Assembly (NCBI GenBank): GCA_013811975.1
Contig: JACCUF010000373.1
Span: 1-17,258, forward strand
DNA from: Geodermatophilaceae bacterium
GTDB taxonomy: Bacteria > Actinomycetota > Actinomycetes > Mycobacteriales > Geodermatophilaceae
Reading direction: 5' to 3'
Length of the DNA: 17,258 bases
Below the pieces are notes generated by a model that saw nothing but the letters and a program-made list of their open reading frames with translations, was not told the DNA's origin and did no database searches. The translations under genes were made by a program, and so were the position numbers. This document shows, one piece after another, positions 6,283 through 12,233 of the stretch. Numbering within the stretch: position 1 is the first letter of the stretch; every line of letters begins with the position of its first letter.

Positions 6283-7512
6283 ATGCCTGCCCTAGATGTT
6301 TCCCCCAGCGCGCGCGTCTCAGAGCTGATCGAGCGGTACGACGACTTCCTCGCAGACGAAGTCGCTCCGCTGCAGGTCAAGCTCGCCGAGCAGGGCGTTG
6401 GGACCGCGTGGGCCCCAGCCCTCGACGAGCACGGGCGGATGCACCGGACGGTCTGGGAGGCCCGCCGGGAGGTGCAGCGACGCTCCGCGGCAGCCGGGCT
6501 CTACGCGCCGCACATGGCCTCCGAAGTCGGCGGTGGAGGACTGTCCCGGGTCGAGATGATGCACGTCGAGGAGTTCGTGTACCGAAAAGCCGGACTCGGG
6601 TTGGGCCTGGCCGCACTGGCCTGGACCGAGGGCCCCAGCCCGATTCTCATCCATCTCAACGCCACCGGCCGAGCCCGGTTCCTCGTTCCGCTGATGGCCG
6701 CGGAGACCAGTTGCGCTTTTGCGAACACCGAGCCGGCGGTGGGCTCGGACGTGCTGAGCATGTCGACCCGGGCGGAGCGGGACGGCGAAGATTGGCTGAT
6801 CAGCGGTCATAAGGGCTGGATCACCAATGCTCACTACTGCGACGTTGCGGCCGTCGTCGCAGTCACCGAACCGGGGGCTGGCAGCAAGTCCCTCACGATG
6901 TTCATGGTCGACGCGAACAGCCCAGGTTTTCGACGGGGAGTGGACTATCCGACTGCCCTCGATGATGGCCTCACCGGCGAGTTGCTGCTGGACCGGGTAC
7001 GGGTCACCGACGACCAGCGCATCGGTGAGGTCGGTCAAGGGTTGGCTATGGCCCTGTCTTGGATCAACTGGCGGCGAATGTGCCGGGGGGGCATGTGCGC
7101 AGGTTGGGGCCGGCTGCTGGCCGACCGCGCCATCCGCCGAGCCAAGGCCAGGCGCTCCGGAGGTTCGCCGATCGCAGCGTTGCAGGCGGTACAGCACATG
7201 CTCGCCGACATCGATGCCGACGTCTACGCCGCCCGCGCCACTTCCTTGCTCGCGCAGGCCGAGCTCGACGAGCTCGGACCGTACGCCGTGCCGCTGCACC
7301 CTGACGCGGTCCGCCTGATCAGTCTCATCGCCCTCGTCAACGACGAGGCCTTCTTCCGAGTCGCCGACCGCGCGCTGCAGGTGCACGGCGCTAGCGGCCT
7401 CGCGCGCAACAGCATCGAGGAGAAAATGTTCCGGCTGGCCCGCAACCTCAAGATCCCGGCCGGCACCGTCGAGATCCAGCGCAACGCCATCGCCCGTACT
7501 CTGCTGCGGTGA
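6274..7512 (+). CDS. Acyl-CoA dehydrogenase-family flavoprotein with atypical active site
   Basis: This roughly 410-residue protein has the ACAD fold order. An N-terminal helical domain with APHMASEVGGGGLSRVEMM comes first, then the FAD/substrate segment CAFANTEPAVGSD (147-159), the beta domain SGHKGWITNAHYCD and AVVAVTEPGAGSKSLTMFMVD, and a C-terminal helical domain with QVHGASGLARNSIEEKMFRL and IPAGTVEIQRNAIAR. Such enzymes normally oxidise acyl-CoA to 2,3-enoyl-CoA with electron transfer to ETF. The usual catalytic Glu of the YEGTxEIQ motif is Ala396 here, and the alternative helix-G Glu (IVD/LCAD type) aligns with Arg267 in INWRRMC. The base is therefore either elsewhere or lost. Start could be ATG 6274 or 6283; neither has a clear ribosome site. 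The TGA overlaps the next gene as GTGA. It could serve the mutase pathway or the phosphorus-type genes downstream. Confidence 0.87.
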   Translation: MMLMPALDVSPSARVSELIERYDDFLADEVAPLQVKLAEQGVGTAWAPALDEHGRMHRTVWEARREVQRRSAAAGLYAPHMASEVGGGGLSRVEMMHVEEFVYRKAGLGLGLAALAWTEGPSPILIHLNATGRARFLVPLMAAETSCAFANTEPAVGSDVLSMSTRAERDGEDWLISGHKGWITNAHYCDVAAVVAVTEPGAGSKSLTMFMVDANSPGFRRGVDYPTALDDGLTGELLLDRVRVTDDQRIGEVGQGLAMALSWINWRRMCRGGMCAGWGRLLADRAIRRAKARRSGGSPIAALQAVQHMLADIDADVYAARATSLLAQAELDELGPYAVPLHPDAVRLISLIALVNDEAFFRVADRALQVHGASGLARNSIEEKMFRLARNLKIPAGTVEIQRNAIARTLLR

Positions 7513-8099
7513 ACACCGACACAGATCGCGCTGCGGAGGCCGAGCCGCTGGTGGACTGGGGGATGGTGCACGGCCGATTCCAACCGTTCCACAATGGGCA
7601 TCTGACTTGCCTGCAGCAGGCGGCGAGCCGTTGCCGGCACCTGCTGATCGGCATCACCGCTCCCGACCGGCACGCCCTGATCGCCGAACCGGACGACCCG
7701 ACCCGGCACCTACCGGCGTCCAACCCCTTCACGTTCACCGAGCGACTGCTGATGATCACAGCGGTGTTGCGCGACAACGACCCAGGTATCCCGAGCTACG
7801 TCATCCCGTTTCCGATCAGCACGCCTGAGTTGTGGGACGACTATCTGCCGGCTGGCACGGTGCACTACCTGCGACTGTTCTCCGATTGGGGCCGGGCAAA
7901 GCTCGAGCGGCTGACGACGGCCGGATATCGCGTGGTCACGCTCGACCCGGGGGCCGAAAAGGAGGTCTCGGGCGAACAGGTACGGGCCGCGTGGCGCAGT
8001 GATGATCCACTATGGACTTCACTAGTCCCTCCCGCCGTCGCCGACACGATCTGTCACCGTCTCGATGCCCATGTCCGCGATCGTCGTACTGCTTCTTGA
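7509..8099 (+). CDS. NMNAT-like nucleotidyltransferase (PhpF-like candidate)
   Basis: This 196-residue protein is an HxGH-superfamily nucleotidyltransferase resembling archaeal nicotinamide-mononucleotide adenylyltransferases. It has GRFQPFHNGH (about 22-31) with the HNGH nucleotide-binding signature, NPFTFTERLLMI, a VIPFPISTPELW segment and a C-terminal SGEQVR that stands for ISxTxIR. The reaction type is transfer of a nucleotidyl group from NTP to a phosphate or phosphonate. The acceptor is not readable from sequence. It starts at GTG 7509 (GTGA overlap with the ACAD stop) and overlaps the downstream phosphoglycerate-mutase homologue by 29-35 bp. Actinobacterial NAD synthesis normally uses NadD, so an archaeal-type homologue in a specialised operon suggests another job. 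PhpF of phosphinothricin biosynthesis, an NMNAT homologue that activates phosphonoformate with CTP, is the closest contextual parallel I know. Family high, specific role low. Confidence 0.85.
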   Translation: MNTDTDRAAEAEPLVDWGMVHGRFQPFHNGHLTCLQQAASRCRHLLIGITAPDRHALIAEPDDPTRHLPASNPFTFTERLLMITAVLRDNDPGIPSYVIPFPISTPELWDDYLPAGTVHYLRLFSDWGRAKLERLTTAGYRVVTLDPGAEKEVSGEQVRAAWRSDDPLWTSLVPPAVADTICHRLDAHVRDRRTAS

Positions 8100-9363
8100 C
8101 GGCCTCGGTGACCGCGCCTACCCGGAACTGGGTGGGCGAACCGCCAGCGAGGCCGCACACATCCCGCACCTTGATGCGTTGGCCGCCCGTGGCGCCAGTG
8201 GCCTGCTCCACCCACTCGGGCGCGGACGGGCGCCGTCCAGCGATGTCGCGCATTGGGCCATCCTCGGCGGCCACCCGGAGGAGTTCCCCGGCCGGGCGGT
8301 GTTCGAGGCCCTCGGCCGCAGCCAACGAGTCGATCCTGCAGACGTGTACGCGTATGCGGCCCTCCGGTCGGCCGAGTACCGAGATGGCGCATTGTGGGTG
8401 ACCGGCCGAGCCAGGCACGAAGATGCCGCTGACGCCGCGCAGCTGCTCGAGTTCGTGGCGCACCGAGAGGTGGACGGCTTCGACTTCGATCTCACCGACG
8501 TGACCCGCGGCGAAGCTGTCCTGCAGATCGGCGGCGATGGCTGCGATGCGGTGACCGACTCCGACCCGTTCTTTCCGAGTCTGCATCCAGTGCTGCAACC
8601 GATTCCGCTCACGCCGGCCGCCGCGGGCACGGCGGCTGCAGCGACCCGGTGGACACAGGCCCTCGTCAGGGAGCTGCGGTTTCATCCGGTGAACCAGGCA
8701 CGCAGTCTCGGTGGCCTCCCGCCGTTGAACGTCCTTACCCTCAAATGGTGGGGCCGCCTGCGTTCGATTCCGCCGTTTCGAGCCCGCCACGGCCTTGACG
8801 GCGTGCTGATCGCAGCCTCCCCGTTCCTGGCCGGCCTGGCCAAAGTGCTCGGTCTGGGGTTCATCCCCATTCCTGATCGGGAGGACCTGGAGGCGGCGTA
8901 CGGCGAACGGCTCGACGTAGCCGCAGGGTTGCTACGCGACGGGGTGAAGTTCGTGTTCTGCCATAGCAAGTCGGTGGATGATGCGGGGCACACCAAGGAC
9001 GTACAAAATCGGGTGGCTGCGCTGGAGAACCTCGACACCGTCCTGGATAGACTCGATCGGCCGGAGTTCTCCGGAGCCACGGTGCTGGTCACCGGGGACC
9101 ACGCCACCCCCGCCGTCGCTGGCCTGATCCACAGTGGAGACCCCGTGCCGTTCGTGCTCGCCGGCCCCGCCGTGCGCCCCGACCAGGTCGCCGCCTTCGG
9201 CGAGCGACAGTGCGAGCAGGGTCGGTTGGGTCACCTACTGGGCTCCGATGTCATGCCGGTGCTTCTCGACGCCGTCGATCGTTCACTATTCCTGGGCTCC
9301 CGCCCCACCGATACGACACGGCCGGTCGGGTTGCCCGTCGACGTCGTACCCCTTCGGCCTTGA
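8065..9363 (+). CDS. Archaeal-type cofactor-independent phosphoglycerate mutase homologue (PhpH-like candidate)
   Basis: This 432-residue protein belongs to the alkaline-phosphatase superfamily, archaeal iPGM (ApgM) branch. The two-metal site looks complete: Asp12 in LLLDGLGD, a Ser in PSSDVAHWAILG (58-59) as the phosphorylated nucleophile, Asp305 and His309 in SVDDAGH, Asp345-His346 in TGDHATP and His356 in IHSGDPVP. The usual RGAG-like substrate segment after NxxxL is KWWGRL here (227-232), so the substrate pocket may differ from true PGM. The start is ATG 8065 or 8071, both inside the nucleotidyltransferase gene. The stop TGA overlaps a TTG start of the SnoaL-like gene. Canonical iPGM interconverts 2- and 3-phosphoglycerate. 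In phosphinothricin clusters a homologue (PhpH) is paired with the NMNAT-like PhpF, which is the arrangement here. It could still be an ordinary paralogue. Confidence 0.87.
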   Translation: MPMSAIVVLLLDGLGDRAYPELGGRTASEAAHIPHLDALAARGASGLLHPLGRGRAPSSDVAHWAILGGHPEEFPGRAVFEALGRSQRVDPADVYAYAALRSAEYRDGALWVTGRARHEDAADAAQLLEFVAHREVDGFDFDLTDVTRGEAVLQIGGDGCDAVTDSDPFFPSLHPVLQPIPLTPAAAGTAAAATRWTQALVRELRFHPVNQARSLGGLPPLNVLTLKWWGRLRSIPPFRARHGLDGVLIAASPFLAGLAKVLGLGFIPIPDREDLEAAYGERLDVAAGLLRDGVKFVFCHSKSVDDAGHTKDVQNRVAALENLDTVLDRLDRPEFSGATVLVTGDHATPAVAGLIHSGDPVPFVLAGPAVRPDQVAAFGERQCEQGRLGHLLGSDVMPVLLDAVDRSLFLGSRPTDTTRPVGLPVDVVPLRP

Positions 9364-9791
9364 CCTCGAGCACCGAGTTGGTGGCCGGTTTCTGGGAGCA
9401 GTTGTTCAACCAGCGCGATCTGTCCGCGGTTGCCTCCGTGGTCACCGACGACCTTTCCTGGCGGGGATCGCTGGGCACCAAGAGTGAGGGTTTGGACGGA
9501 TTCCTCGACTACGCAATCGCGGCGCAGGAGGCGATCCCGGACCTGCACATCGAGGTGAATGAACTGATTGCTGCTGGCGACCACGTCTTCGCGCGACTCA
9601 CCCTGTCCGGCACGCACAACGGGACTTTGCTCGGCGTTACCGAGACGCAGAGAAAGTTCAGCTACGAAGCCGCAGCCGTGCACCGATGCCGGGGTGGACG
9701 CATCGAGCAGGTCTGGGTGGTCGGTGACACCCATGCCCTCTACCGGCAACTCACTTCCGACGCGCTCTTGCCCAACGAGGTGGAACCGTGA
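9360..9791 (+). CDS. SnoaL-like (NTF2-fold) protein
   Basis: This is about 143 residues of cone-shaped alpha+beta NTF2 fold. It has the SnoaL/ester-cyclase pattern: VAGFWEQLFNQRDLSAVASV, then DDLSWRG, an AIPDLHIEVNELIAAGDHVF segment, LTLSGTHNGTLLG, and a final GGRIEQVWVVGD. Proteins of this type are polyketide cyclases, small isomerases or hydrolases, or uncharacterised. No substrate can be read off. The start is probably TTG 9360 (TTGA overlap with the preceding stop); a GTG at 9381 is an alternative that loses seven residues. It is last in the ACAD - nucleotidyltransferase - PGM-like run, and its coupled start suggests function in the same pathway. The end faces the CsaA-like gene with only 19 bp between them. 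Confidence 0.82.
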   Translation: MTSSTELVAGFWEQLFNQRDLSAVASVVTDDLSWRGSLGTKSEGLDGFLDYAIAAQEAIPDLHIEVNELIAAGDHVFARLTLSGTHNGTLLGVTETQRKFSYEAAAVHRCRGGRIEQVWVVGDTHALYRQLTSDALLPNEVEP

Positions 9792-9810
9792 TTGCTGTCG
9801 CACGCGCTCC

Positions 9811-10149
9811 CTACGCCACGGGCGCCCCAGGTTCGACGCCCTCCACCGAGAGCAGATGCACGGTCCCGTCCGGCTCGAGCCCGCCGAGAACGAGGAACTC
9901 AGAGCGAAATCCGGCAATCCGCTTGGGCCCCAAGTTGATCGCGCCAACGATGAGTCGACCGACCAATTCCTCCGCCGAGTAGTTCGTGATCTGTGCCGAC
10001 GTACGCAGCTGTCCTACGTCGGGTCCGAAGTCGACCGTCAGCTTGCAAGCCGGTCGCCGAGCCTCAGGGAAGTCCTCCACGCTCACGACCCGTCCGACCC
10101 GCATATCCACGTCGAAGAACGCTGCTCCGATGTCAACCTTGCGCTCCAT
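9811..10149 (-). CDS. csaA: CsaA-like tRNA-binding-domain (OB-fold) protein
   Basis: This 112-residue stand-alone OB-fold protein resembles CsaA, the dimeric tRNA-binding-domain protein described as a secretion-related chaperone in Bacillus. Matching segments are FFDVDMRVGRVVSVEDFPEA, CKLTVDFGPDVG, SAQITNYSAEELVGR, AINLGPKRIAGFRSEFLVLG and the acidic C-terminal turn. Length is normal for the family (about 110). The ATG at 10147-10149 is two bases after the S9 peptidase stop, with GGTGAAG upstream inside that gene, so the two are co-transcribed. Its role in actinobacteria is poorly known; chaperone or tRNA-related binding is the family-level guess. Confidence 0.88.
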   Translation of the reverse strand: MERKVDIGAAFFDVDMRVGRVVSVEDFPEARRPACKLTVDFGPDVGQLRTSAQITNYSAEELVGRLIVGAINLGPKRIAGFRSEFLVLGGLEPDGTVHLLSVEGVEPGAPVA

Positions 10150-10151
10150 AT

Positions 10152-12128
10152 TCAGGCTTCACCCGGGCTGACTCGCCGGATCTCGATCGGGGGGATCTCC
10201 TCGGCAATGGGTAGTTCGAAGCCGAACATCTGTGCATAGAAGGACAGTTCACCGTCCAGCGCCGATCTGATGTTCTCCGCCTTGCGAAACCCGTGCTGCT
10301 CGCCGGCGAAGAACAATGCTGCATGGTCGACGCCGTTGCGAGCCAACGCGTTCACGATGAGTTCAGCCTGCTCCGGAAGCACCACCTTGTCCTCCAGTCC
10401 CTGAAAGACCGCGAGCGGCGTCCGCAGCGAGTCGGCGTGCTTGATCGGAGAGCGCTCGTCGTAGATCGTCTGCGCTTCCGGGAGCGGCCCGACGAGCCGG
10501 TCGAGGTAGCGGCTCTCGAACTTGTGCGTGTCTGCTGCCAACAGGGCCAGGTCGGCTACGCCGTAATGACTGGCACCGGCACTGAAGACTCCCGGAACGA
10601 AGGTCAGCACGGCAAGCGTCGTGTAGCCGCCCGCGCTGCCTCCGGTGATGGCCATCCGGGCCGGATCCACCCGTCCGATAGCGGCAAGGTGCCGGGCGCA
10701 GGCCACGCAGTCCTCGACGTCGACCACGCCCCAGTTGTCCCGCAGCAGATCCCGGTAGGGCCGCCCGTACCCGGTCGATCCGCCGTAGTTGACGTCAGCC
10801 ACCGTGAAGCCTCGGCTGGTCCAGTACTGGACCGACAGGTCCAGCATCGGCTGCGCCATCGAAGTCGGACCACCGTGGATCATCACGATCAGCGGCGGGA
10901 TCTCGCCGTCCGGGGCGGTGACGTCCGGGTTGGTCGGCGGATAGACCAGTGCATGGGCCGTACGACCGGCCGCACCGCTTGGGAAGGACAGCGCCTCCGG
11001 TACGGCGAACCAGGTGGCGGCTAGTCCGAGATCGCGAGCCGCCGACACAATCTCCACCGCTCCGTCGGCGGCGGAGATTCGAATGATCGAGGACTCAGCT
11101 GTTGGCGAACCGGCAAGGCAGACAACGCCTCCGGGTACCGCCCGCAATTGTCCGTACGCTGAGTAGGGGAGGTCCAGCACCCGCGAGGAGCCGTCGGCCT
11201 CGACCACGTACAGCGCGTCAAAGGCGTCCCGGCAGGCGGCTGCAACGATTCGGCCGTCGTCGAGCAGGGCATACCGCGACAGCCCGAAGACCCACTGCGG
11301 GCGCCCGATCTCAGCGTCGAGCACCAGCACTGGGTCCACCGAGCCACCCGTTCCGTCGGCGCCACCAGCCCACCGATAGAGGTTCCACCATCCGGTCCGG
11401 TCGGACAGGAAGTACAGGCTCCCGTCAGTGCCCCAGGTGGGCTGGCTGATCGACTCCTCGGTACCGCCGGCGACCCGGAGCTCGATACCGTTCCTTGTTC
11501 GCACGGTCAGCTCGGTTCCGTCCCACGGCATGTTCGGGTGGTCCCACTGCAGCCAGCAGAGCCTGCCGTCGGTCGACCAGCGCGGGTCGGAGACGAAGTC
11601 CGGACCGCTGACCAGAACCTCGATCCGACCGTCGGTCCCCACTGTCACGATCTCGTTGTGCACCTCATTATCGGCGGTATGACGCTCCCGGACGCAGGTG
11701 ACCAGGCCAGTCCGCGGTCCCGGGTGACCGTCGGCGAAGCGCTCCCCGGACGGGATGGCAGGCTCGGCGGTGACCGTGGCCGGCTCGGTGCCCGGAGTGA
11801 CTCGGTACAGCCGTTGGTCAGCGAAATCAGCGAACCACGCCTCATCGTCGACCAGCCACCATGCTCCCCCGCCGTATTCGTGCACCCGGGTTCGCACGTT
11901 GATGCCGGCCGGAACCAGGTCAGTGAGCTGGCCCTCGGGGGAGCGCCGTACGAGCACGACGCGGCCACCCTCGCTCGGGCGTGACTCCGACCACCACAGC
12001 GCACCGTCGCCTGCAACGGCCAGCTCGCCGACGCGGGTTGCAGCCGCCACCAGCCGTTGCGAGGTGAGCGGAGTGAGCCAGGATCCGTACGCAGCGGTGC
12101 TCGTCCTCGACCTTTCCGCAGCGCTCAT
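10152..12128 (-). CDS. S9-family peptidase (prolyl oligopeptidase / acylaminoacyl-peptidase type)
   Basis: This 658-residue protein has an N-terminal beta-propeller of repeated WSTDGRL/WGTDGSLYF-like blades (about residues 25-370), then an alpha/beta-hydrolase domain. Oxyanion and nucleophile elements are IVMIHGGPTS (415-423) and GGSAGGY with Ser498. The charge relay is completed by Asp580 in QGLEDKVV and His612 in GEQHGF. VNYGGSTGYGRPYRD is typical of dipeptidyl aminopeptidase/acylaminoacyl-peptidase members. No signal peptide or membrane segment is visible, so it is probably a cytosolic enzyme trimming small peptides. The ATG at 12126-12128 lacks a close ribosome site but has TACGGT six bases upstream on the coding strand, so a leaderless start is likely. 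It is divergent from ftsK and forms a two-gene unit with the CsaA-like gene. Confidence 0.92.
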   Translation of the reverse strand: MSAAERSRTSTAAYGSWLTPLTSQRLVAAATRVGELAVAGDGALWWSESRPSEGGRVVLVRRSPEGQLTDLVPAGINVRTRVHEYGGGAWWLVDDEAWFADFADQRLYRVTPGTEPATVTAEPAIPSGERFADGHPGPRTGLVTCVRERHTADNEVHNEIVTVGTDGRIEVLVSGPDFVSDPRWSTDGRLCWLQWDHPNMPWDGTELTVRTRNGIELRVAGGTEESISQPTWGTDGSLYFLSDRTGWWNLYRWAGGADGTGGSVDPVLVLDAEIGRPQWVFGLSRYALLDDGRIVAAACRDAFDALYVVEADGSSRVLDLPYSAYGQLRAVPGGVVCLAGSPTAESSIIRISAADGAVEIVSAARDLGLAATWFAVPEALSFPSGAAGRTAHALVYPPTNPDVTAPDGEIPPLIVMIHGGPTSMAQPMLDLSVQYWTSRGFTVADVNYGGSTGYGRPYRDLLRDNWGVVDVEDCVACARHLAAIGRVDPARMAITGGSAGGYTTLAVLTFVPGVFSAGASHYGVADLALLAADTHKFESRYLDRLVGPLPEAQTIYDERSPIKHADSLRTPLAVFQGLEDKVVLPEQAELIVNALARNGVDHAALFFAGEQHGFRKAENIRSALDGELSFYAQMFGFELPIAEEIPPIEIRRVSPGEA

Positions 12129-12134
12129 CGGCCG

Positions 12135-12140
12135 ACCGTA
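12135..12140 (-). promoter_or_regulatory. Predicted -10 (TACGGT) for leaderless S9 peptidase mRNA
   Basis: On the minus strand TACGGT is followed by six bases (12129-12134) and the ATG. The spacing matches the ftsK and rimO elements here. No convincing -35 is seen. Confidence 0.42.
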
Positions 12141-12216
12141 TCTCCGATCAGGTGGGGGTATGCAGCAAGACCCGGGCAGACACGCCTGCCCCGCCTGTCA
12201 CACAGACCACACTTGT

Positions 12217-12228
12217 CACGCTAGCGTG
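12217..12228. promoter_or_regulatory. Perfect 12-bp palindrome CACGCTAGCGTG overlapping the ftsK -10
   Basis: The self-complementary dodecamer contains the TAGCGT hexamer proposed as the ftsK -10. A regulator bound here would compete with RNA polymerase; alternatively it is chance in a short GC-rich spacer. Confidence 0.45.
12222..12227 (+). promoter_or_regulatory. Predicted -10 (TAGCGT) for leaderless ftsK mRNA
   Basis: TANNNT followed by exactly six bases and ATG 12234. A partial -35 (GTCACA, 12197-12202) sits 19 bp upstream. No Shine-Dalgarno site is visible before the ATG, consistent with leaderless translation. Confidence 0.48.
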
Positions 12229-12233
12229 CAGTC

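Noticed and set aside
6319..7386. Long minus-strand frame opposite the acyl-CoA dehydrogenase
   Set aside because: Antisense shadow with no recognisable domain.
9792..9810. Terminator between the convergent SnoaL-like and CsaA-like genes
   Set aside because: Only 19 bases, with no convincing inverted repeat or T-run.
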